Shown: positions 7,335-15,204 of the stretch, piece by piece
Layout: each line of letters begins with the position of its first letter
Numbering within the stretch: the stretch's first letter is position 1
From: Pseudomonadota bacterium
GTDB lineage: Bacteria; Pseudomonadota; Alphaproteobacteria; Acetobacterales; Acetobacteraceae
DNA length: 27,811 nucleotides
Direction: 5' to 3'
NCBI GenBank assembly: GCA_021808055.1
Contig: JAKBCH010000026.1
Location: forward strand, 1-27,811
Notes under the pieces: model-generated
The model's database searches: none
Told to the model about the DNA's origin: nothing
Seen by the model: only the letters and a program-made list of their open reading frames with translations
Made by a program: the position numbers and the translations under genes

Positions 7335-9851
7335 ATGTCGAAAAAAATGCTGATCGATGCCAGCCATGCGGAAGAAACCCGCGTGGTGGTGCTGGATGGT
7401 AACCGCCTTGAAGATTTTGACGTCGAGACCGTCAGCCGCAAGCAGATTAAAGGCAATATCTACCTAGCCAAGGTTATTCGGGTAGAACCCAGCCTGCAGG
7501 CCGCCTTTGTTGAATATGGCGGCAACCGCCATGGCTTTTTGGCCTTTGGCGAAATCCATCCGGATTATTACCAGATCCCAGTCGCAGACCGGCAGAAGCT
7601 GCTGGACATGCAGGCCGAGGCTGCTGCCGAAGCGGAAGCGGATGCAGAGCCCCACAGCGCCGATGCCGAGGAGCAGCAGGCGGAGGAGACAGAGGCCAAC
7701 GGCCCAGCCCAGCCGCTTGAGATCAAACCGATCGAGATCATCGCAGCCCCCCCGCCAGAGGGCGAAGCCGAGGAACCCGCACTAACCGCCGAAACCGGAG
7801 AAAGTGCCGAAGATAACGGCGTGCAAACCGTGCAGAGCGACGACACGGTTGAAACGCTTGAACCGGACATCCAGGAAGAAAGCCCTGCACCGGAGCAGAT
7901 CGGCGGCGATGGCGACGATGCCGCCGAAGCCCGCGAGCGGCGCCTGCGCCAGCGTTTTCTGCGCAACTATAAAATTCAGGACGTGATTCACCGCCGCCAG
8001 ATCATGCTGGTGCAGGTGGTAAAGGAAGAACGCGGCAATAAGGGTGCGGCCCTCACCACTTACCTCTCCCTGGCAGGACGGTTTTCGGTGCTGATGCCAA
8101 ATTCGCCCACCGGCGGTGGGGTTTCCCGCAAGATCACCTCACAGAACGATCGCCGCCGCCTGAAAGAAGCGATGGCGGAGCTGGATATTCCCCAGGGCAT
8201 GGGGCTGATCGTGCGCACGGCCGGGGCCAACCGGCCGAAGCCCGAGATTAAGCGCGACTGTGAGTATCTGCTGCGGCTGTGGGACGATATCCGCGATAAA
8301 ACCCTCGAATCATCCGCCCCGGCGCTGATCTATGAGGAGGCGAGCCTCATCAAGCGCGCCATCCGCGATGTTTACACCAAGGATGTCGAAGATATTCTGG
8401 TGGATGGGGTGGAAGGCCACAAGGCGGCGCGGGACTTCATGCGGATGCTGATGCCCGCCAACGCCAACCGCGTGCAGCTCTGGACCGACGGGCAGCCGCT
8501 TTTCGCCAAATATCAGGTGGAAACCCAGCTGGACGCAATGCTGAACCCGGTGGTGCAGCTGCGCTCGGGTGGCTATATCGTCATCAACCAGACGGAAGCT
8601 TTGGTTGCCATCGACGTGAACTCCGGCCGCTCCACCCGCGAGCGCAGCATCGAGGACACAGCGCTGCGGACAAATTTGGAAGCTGCGGAAGAAGCTGCAA
8701 AGCAGTTGCGGATGCGCGACCTTGCCGGACTGATCGTGATCGATTTCATCGACATGGAAAGCCGCAGGAACAACGCCTCGGTGGAACGCAAGCTGAAGGA
8801 TGCGCTGAAACACGACCGGGCGCGTATTCAGGTGGGCTCCATCAGCCATTTCGGGCTCATGGAAATGTCACGCCAGCGGCTGCGCCCCTCTCTGGCCGAA
8901 GCCTCGCTGATCACCTGCCCGCATTGCGCCGGCATGGGCCATGTGCGCAGCCCGGAAAGTGCAGCGCTGCATATTCTGCGCGCCATTGAGGATGAAGGAG
9001 CGAAGTTCCGCGCGGCGGAAATCGCGGTTTCGCTGCCTCCAGAGATCGCCTTCTACTTGTTCAACCACAAGCGTGAGCGGCTTGCGCAAATCGAGATGCG
9101 CTACGCCATGCGGGTGATTTTTAACCCCGATGCCAGCCTGACCGGCAGCAATTTCCGGGTGGAACGGTTGAAGGCGCAAACAGCGCCAGCCCCAGCACCC
9201 GCACCTGTTAAGCCCGAACGCCATCTGGAAGCCGCGCCGGTAGAGGCGGAGGTGCTGGAAGAGGCTGAGGATACCGAAACCGCCGCCGGTGAAACCACGC
9301 AGGAGCGGGGCGAGCGCAAACGCCGCCGCCGCCGCCGGGGCCGCCGCCGCAACGAGAATGGTCCGGTGAACGAAGACGCAGCGCCGGAAACGGAGGTTGA
9401 ACCCGCCGACGAGCAGCCTTCCGAGCTTGATCTGGCCCTGGAAGCTGCTTTGGGGGAGACCACCGCACCTGAAGACGCGGCACCCGAACCCGTTGCTACC
9501 GCCGCAGAAGAACCTGCCGCGCCGAAACGCCGCCGCGCGCCGCGCAAGCGCAAGGAAGCTGAGCCAGAAGCTGCGGCAGCCGCCGAGGAAACAGCCGCTG
9601 CCGATGCAGAGGCTGTTCCTGCCAAACCCACCCCCCGCAAGCGCAAACCTGCCGCGAAGCGCACAAAAAACACTGAGCCGACAGACGAGACGCCTGCCCC
9701 GGCGGTGGAAACGCCGGTGTTGGCGCACGCCGCTTCAGCCCTTGAACCGGCCGCCTTGCCCGAGCAAGCCGCGGAACCGGCGGTAAAGCCGATTCTGGTC
9801 GGCACCGCCGATACCCCGGCGGCGAAAAAATCCGGCTGGTGGCGGCGCTGA
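7335..9851 (+). CDS. rne: Ribonuclease E
   Basis: An endoribonuclease of 838 residues that starts mRNA decay and processes rRNA and tRNA. The start MSKKMLIDASHAEETRVVVLDG matches alphaproteobacterial RNase E; a TTG two codons upstream is an alternative, and GGAG at 7320-7323 serves either. The S1 RNA-binding domain (about 36-250) is split by an acidic, Ala/Glu/Pro-rich insert at about 90-205. The catalytic DNase I-like region carries Asp427 in AIDVNSG and Asp470 in VIDFIDM, matching the two metal-binding aspartates of the E. coli enzyme. Cys528 and Cys531 (CPHC) form the zinc link. The C-terminal 220 residues are disordered, with an arginine block at 661-672 and a second basic stretch at 731-740, expected for RNA or degradosome-partner binding. 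The final SGWWRR is an alphaproteobacterial-style tail. Confidence 0.96.
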   Translation: MSKKMLIDASHAEETRVVVLDGNRLEDFDVETVSRKQIKGNIYLAKVIRVEPSLQAAFVEYGGNRHGFLAFGEIHPDYYQIPVADRQKLLDMQAEAAAEAEADAEPHSADAEEQQAEETEANGPAQPLEIKPIEIIAAPPPEGEAEEPALTAETGESAEDNGVQTVQSDDTVETLEPDIQEESPAPEQIGGDGDDAAEARERRLRQRFLRNYKIQDVIHRRQIMLVQVVKEERGNKGAALTTYLSLAGRFSVLMPNSPTGGGVSRKITSQNDRRRLKEAMAELDIPQGMGLIVRTAGANRPKPEIKRDCEYLLRLWDDIRDKTLESSAPALIYEEASLIKRAIRDVYTKDVEDILVDGVEGHKAARDFMRMLMPANANRVQLWTDGQPLFAKYQVETQLDAMLNPVVQLRSGGYIVINQTEALVAIDVNSGRSTRERSIEDTALRTNLEAAEEAAKQLRMRDLAGLIVIDFIDMESRRNNASVERKLKDALKHDRARIQVGSISHFGLMEMSRQRLRPSLAEASLITCPHCAGMGHVRSPESAALHILRAIEDEGAKFRAAEIAVSLPPEIAFYLFNHKRERLAQIEMRYAMRVIFNPDASLTGSNFRVERLKAQTAPAPAPAPVKPERHLEAAPVEAEVLEEAEDTETAAGETTQERGERKRRRRRRGRRRNENGPVNEDAAPETEVEPADEQPSELDLALEAALGETTAPEDAAPEPVATAAEEPAAPKRRRAPRKRKEAEPEAAAAAEETAAADAEAVPAKPTPRKRKPAAKRTKNTEPTDETPAPAVETPVLAHAASALEPAALPEQAAEPAVKPILVGTADTPAAKKSGWWRR

Positions 9852-9884
9852 CCGGCAAAGCCGGGTAATTTACACTTCGTAGCG

Positions 9885-9913
9885 AAATAGGGGCGGGCCT
9901 TTGCCCCTATTTT
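9885..9913 (+). terminator. Intrinsic terminator of rne
   Basis: AAATAGGGGC (9885-9894) and GCCCCTATTT (9903-9912) form a perfect 10-base stem with an 8-base loop and a T-rich 3' arm and tail, starting 33 bases after the rne stop. The A-tract/T-tract arrangement would also work in reverse, but only rne reads into it. Confidence 0.85.
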
Positions 9914-9990
9914 ACTTGAAAAACTGCGAGATCCGACGAATTATGTAAGGTGTGCCTGACCCAGGCATCGTTCTAGGAGCAATATACCTC

Positions 9991-10767
9991 ATGGCCTTCA
10001 ACCCGAACCAATCCTATCGCACTGTGCAGGCTGGCTACGCCGCCTATGGCAGTGCCGCACTGGATGCGGGACTGCGCGCCTATATGCTGCGCGTTTACAA
10101 CTGGATGGCGTCCGGCCTGGTCCTCACCGGCCTGATCGCGTTCGCCATCTCTCATACCGCGCTGCTGAACCTGTTCTATCAGCCCGTAAACACCGCCTAT
10201 GGCGTGGCGCTGCATCCCACCATTCTGGCTTACGCCACCATCTTCGCGCCTCTGGTGTTCGTGATGGTGCTGAGCTTTGGCGTGAACAGACTCTCAACCA
10301 CCGCCGCGCAGGCGCTGTTTTGGGTGTTCTGCGCCACGATGGGCGCGTCCCTCACCAATATCTTCATGGTCTATACCGAAACCTCGATTGCGGAAGTGTT
10401 CTTCATCACCGCCTCGATGTTCGCGGCCACAAGCCTTTATGGCTACGTAACCGGCCGCGACCTGACGAGCTGGGGCAGCTTCTTCTTCATGGGGCTGATC
10501 GGAATCATCGTCGCCATGGTGGTGAACATCTTCCTGCATTCCTCGGCGGTGGCCTTCGCCATTTCCATCCTGGGCGTGTTCATCTTCCTGGGCCTTACCG
10601 CGTATGACACCCAGCGGATCAAGACCAGCTATCTGCAGTTCGGCTCTGCCTATGGCGCGGACATGGCCGGCAAGCGCTCGGTTTACGATGCCCTGCAGCT
10701 TTACCTGAACTTCATCAACCTGTTCATGTTCATGCTGCAGCTTTTCGGCCAGCGCACCCAGCGCTAG
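9991..10767 (+). CDS. Bax inhibitor-1/YccA family inner-membrane protein
   Basis: A 258-residue protein with about seven hydrophobic segments, roughly at residues 32-53, 76-97, 104-128, 133-153, 162-183, 185-204 and 236-252. The chosen ATG has AGGAG at 9975-9979, 11 bases upstream; a longer frame from 9952 lacks such support. The late segment FIFLGLTAYDTQRIK, with Asp206 near the membrane face, and the final aromatic helix are typical of the family, whose members act as calcium leak channels or modulate membrane proteases. The cellular role here is not shown by the sequence. It is followed after four bases by the ACT-domain gene. Confidence 0.9.
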   Translation: MAFNPNQSYRTVQAGYAAYGSAALDAGLRAYMLRVYNWMASGLVLTGLIAFAISHTALLNLFYQPVNTAYGVALHPTILAYATIFAPLVFVMVLSFGVNRLSTTAAQALFWVFCATMGASLTNIFMVYTETSIAEVFFITASMFAATSLYGYVTGRDLTSWGSFFFMGLIGIIVAMVVNIFLHSSAVAFAISILGVFIFLGLTAYDTQRIKTSYLQFGSAYGADMAGKRSVYDALQLYLNFINLFMFMLQLFGQRTQR

Positions 10768-10771
10768 GCCG

Positions 10772-11287
10772 GTGGCCTCTCTCGTCATAAGCCTGGCCGG
10801 TCCAGACCGGCCGGGCCTTGTAAATAGCCTTTCTGAGCGGATCACCGCTGAAGGCGGAAGCTGGATGGAAAGTCGGCTGGCGCATCTGGCCGACACTTTC
10901 GCGGGGATCATCCTCGTCCGTGTGCCCGATGAAAAAGCCAAAGCCCTTGCCGCCAGCCTGTTGGCCTTGCAGGAGAGCGGGCTGGCGGTGAGCGTTATCA
11001 CCGGCACTGAAGCCGCCCCACTACCCGAGCAAGTCACGTTGGAACTGCTGGGCAATGACCGCCCCGGCATCGTGCGCGAGGTCACTCAAACCCTGCATGC
11101 GCTGGGCGTGAATATCGAGGAATTCTCCTCCCATATCGAAAACGCCGCCTTCACGGGCGAAGACATGTTCCGCGCTGTGGCACGGCTTGGCCTGCCAGCG
11201 GGGCTTTCGGCACAGGATGTCCGCACCGCGCTGGAAAAGCTCACGGCGGAATTTATGGTCGATATCAAGGCGCCCGAGGCGGGCTGA
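10772..11287 (+). CDS. Tandem ACT-domain protein, GcvR-like regulator
   Basis: A 171-residue protein made of two ACT modules: about 1-80, beginning SLVISLAGPDRPGLVNSLSERI, and about 86-165, beginning VTLELLGNDRPGIVREVTQTL. The repeated GxDRPG(L/I)V turn marks the amino-acid binding edge of ACT domains. GcvR-type proteins of this design sense glycine and regulate glycine cleavage, but other two-ACT proteins of the same size are uncharacterised, so the ligand is open. The start is GTG, four bases after the previous stop, with no good ribosome binding site, so translation is probably coupled to the upstream gene. A short spacer follows before miaB. Confidence 0.85.
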   Translation: MASLVISLAGPDRPGLVNSLSERITAEGGSWMESRLAHLADTFAGIILVRVPDEKAKALAASLLALQESGLAVSVITGTEAAPLPEQVTLELLGNDRPGIVREVTQTLHALGVNIEEFSSHIENAAFTGEDMFRAVARLGLPAGLSAQDVRTALEKLTAEFMVDIKAPEAG

Positions 11288-11363
11288 CCCTGGCTGCCGC
11301 CAAAAAATCACGCGAATTTTCTTGACACGGCGCGCCCCTGCATAGCGGAATGGCGCTATGCTC

Positions 11364-11446
11364 AGGAGGATTCTCAAGCTTTGTGCTTGACCTGCAAGCC
11401 TACCCCGCGTTTCTGCCACCGGACGAACCGGATGGATTTTTAGCGC
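11364..11446 (+). promoter_or_regulatory. miaB leader with strong distant Shine-Dalgarno and a possible 20-codon leader ORF
   Basis: A consensus AGGAGG sits at 11364-11369, far from the miaB ATG at 11447. A TTG at 11381 opens a 20-codon frame (MCLTCKPTPRFCHRTNRMDF) that stops with TAG at 11441-11443, three bases before miaB. A second frame from GTG at 11383 runs into miaB out of phase. Whether either is translated is unknown. A TTGACA at 11322-11327 could be a -35 box but lacks a good -10 at normal spacing. Confidence 0.3.
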
Positions 11447-12805
11447 ATGAGCACGACGCACCGCCCCCCCCGCAAGCTTCATGTTGTCACCCATGGGTGC
11501 CAGATGAATGTGTATGACAGCGCGCGGATGACCGACCTCTTACGCCCGCTGGGCTATGAGACGGTAGCGGCACCGGAAGGGGCGGATATGGTCATCATTA
11601 ACACCTGCCATATCCGGGAACGGGCGGAGGAGAAGGTATTCTCCCAGCTTGGCCGGTTGCGGGTGATGAAGGAAGCGCAAGGCGGCAATATGATGATCGC
11701 CGTGACCGGCTGCGTGGCCCAGGCCGAGGGCGAGGTGCTGGCCAAGCGCGCCCCGTATGTCGATCTCGTGGTCGGCCCGCAAGCCTATCACCGCTTGCCG
11801 GAGCTGATCGCCCAGGCGCACCGCAAAACCGGTGCTGTGATCGACACGGACTTTCCCGCTGAACAGAAGTTCGACCATCTGCCGGATGACGCCGCACCGC
11901 AGGGCGTGGTCTCTTACCTTTCAATCCAGGAAGGCTGCGACAAATTCTGCTCCTTCTGTGTGGTGCCTTACACACGCGGGGCGGAAGCCTCACGGCCCGT
12001 CGCCAGCGTGCTGGCGGAAGCCAGGCGCATGGTGGCGATAGGTGCGCGGGAGATTGCGCTGCTGGGGCAGAATGTGAACGCTTATCACGGCGAAGGGCCG
12101 GATGGTGCCACCTGGAGCCTTACGCGGCTGATGCAGAAGATGGCGGAGATAGAGGGGTTGAAACGCATCCGCTACACCACCTCCCACCCCAACGATATGT
12201 CGGACGAGCTTATCCTGGCGCACCGGAACAACAGCAAGCTGACGCCGTTTTTGCATCTGCCAGTGCAATCAGGGTCCGATAAAATTCTGCGCGCCATGAA
12301 CCGCAAACACGCTGCCGATGATTTCCGCCGTATCGTGGAAAAACTGCGGAACGTGCGGCCGGATATCGCGTTCTCGTCGGATTTCATCGTTGGCCACCCT
12401 GGCGAAACGGATGCGGATTTCGCCGAGACCATGGCGCTGATCCGCGAAACCGGCTTCGCGCTGGCTTATTCCTTCACCTATTCGCCGCGCCCCGGCACGC
12501 CCGCAGCCGGGTTGCCGCAAGTGGAACAAGCGGTGAAAGATTCCCGTTTGCAGGAGCTGCAAGCCCTGCTGCGCGTGCAACAGGATGCGTTCAACCTCAA
12601 CACCGTGGGGCTGGAAACCCCGGTGCTGTTCACGGGTTCGGGGCGCTATCCCGGACAAATCGCCGGGCGTTCGCTTTGGCTGCAACCCGTAGTGGTGCAG
12701 CATGATTCAGACCTCACGGGGCAGATCCGCATGGTGAAAATCACCAGCGCCAACCCCAATTCATTGTTGGGCACTCTTTTGGATAAGGAGTTAATCGCCG
12801 CTTGA
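11447..12805 (+). CDS. miaB: tRNA-2-methylthio-N6-dimethylallyladenosine synthase
   Basis: A radical-SAM methylthiotransferase that converts i6A37 to ms2i6A37 in tRNAs reading UNN codons. The 452-residue length is normal. The N-terminal domain holds the auxiliary [4Fe-4S] cysteines Cys18 (THGCQMN), Cys54 (INTCHIRERA, typical of MiaB rather than RimO) and Cys89 (VTGCVAQAEG). The radical-SAM cluster is Cys164, Cys168 and Cys171 in EGCDKFCSFCVVPYTRG. A TRAM RNA-binding domain ends the protein (about 385-450). The ATG has no good ribosome binding site immediately upstream. The stop overlaps phoH by four bases (TTGA), so the two are co-translated. MiaB, PhoH, YbeY and CorC form a conserved proteobacterial operon. 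Confidence 0.97.
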   Translation: MSTTHRPPRKLHVVTHGCQMNVYDSARMTDLLRPLGYETVAAPEGADMVIINTCHIRERAEEKVFSQLGRLRVMKEAQGGNMMIAVTGCVAQAEGEVLAKRAPYVDLVVGPQAYHRLPELIAQAHRKTGAVIDTDFPAEQKFDHLPDDAAPQGVVSYLSIQEGCDKFCSFCVVPYTRGAEASRPVASVLAEARRMVAIGAREIALLGQNVNAYHGEGPDGATWSLTRLMQKMAEIEGLKRIRYTTSHPNDMSDELILAHRNNSKLTPFLHLPVQSGSDKILRAMNRKHAADDFRRIVEKLRNVRPDIAFSSDFIVGHPGETDADFAETMALIRETGFALAYSFTYSPRPGTPAAGLPQVEQAVKDSRLQELQALLRVQQDAFNLNTVGLETPVLFTGSGRYPGQIAGRSLWLQPVVVQHDSDLTGQIRMVKITSANPNSLLGTLLDKELIAA

Positions 12806-13824
12806 GCCAGATCATCGCCACCCCGCCCCGCACCCCTGCCGCGCTTGCGCGCTCCCTCACCATGACCTTCAACGACAACACGCTGCTGTCGATGTTGCTT
12901 GGAGATCATGACCGGCATCTGGCCCGGATAGAACAGAAACTGGGCGTACGCCTGGCCTGCAGGGGTAACAGGATCGCAATTTCAGGCACGGCTGAGCAGG
13001 TGGTGGCGGCGGAGGCCGCGCTGGCGGCACTTTATGAACAATTGAAACGCGGGGATATAATCGACGGCCCGAAAGTGGACGCGGCCCTGCGCATGACTGA
13101 TCCCGCGCAGGAACCGCGCCTGCCGCTTTCAGACCTTCCCGCCATCCGCACCCGCAAAGGTGCCATCGGCCCGCGCAGCCAGGGCCAGGCGGCTTATATC
13201 GACACGCTGGCCCGGCATGAGATGGTATTTGGGCTTGGCCCCGCCGGTACTGGCAAAACCTACCTCGCCGTGGCCCAGGCTGTGGCCATGCTCACCTCCG
13301 GCCGGGTGGACCGGATCGTGCTCTCCCGCCCCGCCGTGGAAGCTGGCGAGCGGCTGGGCTTCCTGCCCGGCGACATGAAGGAGAAGGTGGACCCTTATCT
13401 GCGCCCGCTTTACGACGCGCTGAACGATCTGCTGCCCGGCGACCAGCTGACCAAGCGCATGGCCACCGGCGAGATCGAAATCGCCCCGCTGGCCTTCATG
13501 CGCGGCCGCACGCTGGCCCATGCCTTCGTGATTCTGGACGAGGCACAAAACACCACCGCCGTGCAGATGAAAATGTTCTTAACCCGCATGGGCGAGGGCA
13601 CGCGCATGGTGATAACCGGCGATCTTTCGCAGATCGACCTGCCGCCCAACACGCGCTCTGGACTGGCAGATGCTCTGGATACGCTGGAAGGCGTGCAAGG
13701 CATCGGCGTGACGCGCTTTACCAATGCCGATGTGGTGCGCCACCCGCTGGTGGCGCGGATCGTCGAGGCCTACGACCAGCGATATAATGCGGTGAAGGAA
13801 CACGTCCGGGAACGGCAAGGTTAA
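12802..13824 (+). CDS. PhoH-family ATPase (YbeZ-like)
   Basis: A 340-residue cytoplasmic P-loop ATPase. Walker A is GPAGTGKT at 146-153, Walker B VILDEAQN at 243-250, and ITGDLSQIDLP at 271-281 is the sensor-like motif of the family. The first 120 residues form the N-terminal RNA-binding-like region. The start is TTG, supported by AAGGAG at 12785-12790 at good spacing and by overlap with the miaB stop; an ATG at 12862 is a weaker alternative because it would drop 20 residues. In other bacteria YbeZ partners the endoribonuclease YbeY, which is the next gene here, in rRNA maturation. Confidence 0.93.
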   Translation: MSQIIATPPRTPAALARSLTMTFNDNTLLSMLLGDHDRHLARIEQKLGVRLACRGNRIAISGTAEQVVAAEAALAALYEQLKRGDIIDGPKVDAALRMTDPAQEPRLPLSDLPAIRTRKGAIGPRSQGQAAYIDTLARHEMVFGLGPAGTGKTYLAVAQAVAMLTSGRVDRIVLSRPAVEAGERLGFLPGDMKEKVDPYLRPLYDALNDLLPGDQLTKRMATGEIEIAPLAFMRGRTLAHAFVILDEAQNTTAVQMKMFLTRMGEGTRMVITGDLSQIDLPPNTRSGLADALDTLEGVQGIGVTRFTNADVVRHPLVARIVEAYDQRYNAVKEHVRERQG

Positions 13825-13874
13825 TCGCTCTGCGGTTGACCAACCCCCATGGGTTTGCAACAGACCAAATCATA

Positions 13875-14315
13875 ATGGACGACTCTGGAAGTATCGGCCC
13901 CCTCGGGGGCATCGAAATCATCATCACGGACCGGCGCTGGCGCGCCTATGTGCCTGATGCTCTTCGCCGCGTCAGCCGCGCTTTGCTGGCCACTGGCTGT
14001 GCCGCCAGCGTGGCACTTACCGATGACCGCACGGTGAAAAAGCTGAATTTTCGTGACCGTGGCAAAAACAAGCCGACCAACGTACTCACCTACGAGCAAC
14101 CGCCTGAGATTTTACTGGCCTTCGGTGTGGTGGCCAAAGAGGCAAAGCGCGAGCGCAAACGCATCGCCGACCATCTTTCGCATCTGATCGTGCATGGGGC
14201 ACTGCATTTGCAGGGCTATGACCACCACCACCCCGGCGAAGCAAGGGAGATGGAGGCGGAGGAAACACGCATTCTCGCCCGGTTGCGTGTGCCCAACCCC
14301 TGGAAAAACAGATGA
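13875..14315 (+). CDS. ybeY: Endoribonuclease / rRNA maturation factor YbeY
   Basis: A 146-residue metal-dependent RNase acting in 16S rRNA 3'-end maturation and ribosome quality control. The zinc site HGALHLQGYDH is complete, with His107, His111 and His117. Upstream, LNFRDRGKNKPTNVLTYE at about 57-74 is the conserved substrate-face motif. The loop that normally follows, ending in a GD(I/L) motif, is shortened to EQPPEILL. The ATG at 13875 is preferred because the first beta strand (IEIIITDRRW) follows at the usual distance. A TTG at 13836 in frame would add 13 residues and cannot be excluded, since neither start has a strong ribosome binding site. The stop overlaps corC as ATGA. Confidence 0.93.
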   Translation: MDDSGSIGPLGGIEIIITDRRWRAYVPDALRRVSRALLATGCAASVALTDDRTVKKLNFRDRGKNKPTNVLTYEQPPEILLAFGVVAKEAKRERKRIADHLSHLIVHGALHLQGYDHHHPGEAREMEAEETRILARLRVPNPWKNR

Positions 14316-15190
14316 GCGGCGCGCTCTCCCGCCTGCTGGGCAAATTGCGCGCGCAGGAGCAATCCGCCCGCGCCTCCATCGCGGAGCTGGTGCAGAAGCA
14401 AGATAACGGTACGGAAACCAACGAGACGGAGGGCGAATCGCTCGACCTCAACGCCCAGGAGCGCGCGCTCATCGGCAATGTGCTGCGCCTGCGGGACATC
14501 ACCGCCGACGACGTGATGGTGCCGCGCCCGGATATTGTGGCGATGAAGGCGGGCGTGACGCTGGAGGAGGCGCTGGCCTTAATCCGCAAGGAAGGCCATT
14601 CCCGGATGCCGGTTTACCGCGAGCATCTCGATGACGTAGCGGGCATGGTGCATATTAAAGACGTGTTCGGCTTCACTGGCGCGCCGGCCGAATTTTCAAT
14701 CGACAAGATTCTGCGCAAACCGTTGCTGGTGGCCCCGCAGATCGCGGTTCTCGATCTTTTGTTGCAGATGCGCCAGATGCACACGCATCTGGCCCTGGTG
14801 GTGGATGAATATGGCGGCATCGACGGACTGGTGACCATTGAAGACCTGGTGGAAACCATCGTCGGCGATATTTCAGACGAGCATGACGAGGTAGAAGGCC
14901 CGATGCTGACCGAACGTCCCGATGGTGCCTACGACATCAACGCCCGGCTGCCCGTGGAAGCGTTTGAGGAAAAATTTGGCCCTATCCTGTCAGCCGATGA
15001 GCGGGAGGCAGATATCGAAACGGTTGGCGGGCTGGTGTTTAACCTGGCCGAGCGCGTTCCCGCACGGGGAGAGCTTATTTCTCACCCATCCGGCGTGGAA
15101 TTTCTGGTGCTGGATGCGGATGCACGGCGCATCCGCAAGCTCCGCGCCCGCCGGGTGAAGCCCGAGGACGCGCCAGCCGAGGAAACCTGA
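14312..15190 (+). CDS. corC: CorC/HlyC-family CBS-domain protein
   Basis: A 292-residue protein with two CBS modules at about 70-125 (VMVPRPDIVAM, GHSRMPVY, VHIKDVFGF) and about 132-190 (LALVVDEYGGIDGLVTIEDLVETIVGDI), then the CorC_HlyC C-terminal domain (about 205-285, DIETVGGLVFNLAERVPARGE). CBS pairs bind adenine nucleotides; the family is linked to magnesium and cobalt efflux and membrane integrity. There is no transmembrane region, so it is the short soluble form. The ATG overlaps the ybeY stop. In many alphaproteobacteria lnt (apolipoprotein N-acyltransferase) comes next; here the operon stops at a convergent gene instead. Confidence 0.92.
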   Translation: MSGALSRLLGKLRAQEQSARASIAELVQKQDNGTETNETEGESLDLNAQERALIGNVLRLRDITADDVMVPRPDIVAMKAGVTLEEALALIRKEGHSRMPVYREHLDDVAGMVHIKDVFGFTGAPAEFSIDKILRKPLLVAPQIAVLDLLLQMRQMHTHLALVVDEYGGIDGLVTIEDLVETIVGDISDEHDEVEGPMLTERPDGAYDINARLPVEAFEEKFGPILSADEREADIETVGGLVFNLAERVPARGELISHPSGVEFLVLDADARRIRKLRARRVKPEDAPAEET

Positions 15191-15204
15191 GGCGAAACCT
15201 CAGG
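15186..15204. terminator. Perfect hairpin containing both convergent stop codons
   Basis: CCTGAGG (15186-15192), loop CGAAA, CCTCAGG (15198-15204). The corC TGA lies in the left arm and the glycerate kinase TGA (complement of 15200-15202) in the right arm. Only short pyrimidine stretches follow on either strand, so it is probably a compact bidirectional terminator of modest strength. Confidence 0.5.

Noticed and set aside
9592..9680. Repeated Pro/Lys/Arg/Ala codons in rne considered as a DNA repeat or mobile remnant
   Set aside because: The repetition is at protein level in a disordered tail, with no flanking repeats or copies elsewhere in the window.
8868..9805. Long minus-strand frames (286 and 234 codons) opposite rne
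   Set aside because: They mirror the Ala/Glu/Arg-rich C-terminal region of RNase E; low-complexity coding DNA leaves the opposite strand open by chance.
11322..11360. TTGACA upstream of miaB as a complete sigma-70 promoter
   Set aside because: No acceptable -10 hexamer occurs 16-18 bases downstream; only CATAGC at 13 bases and GCTATG at 27 bases are present.
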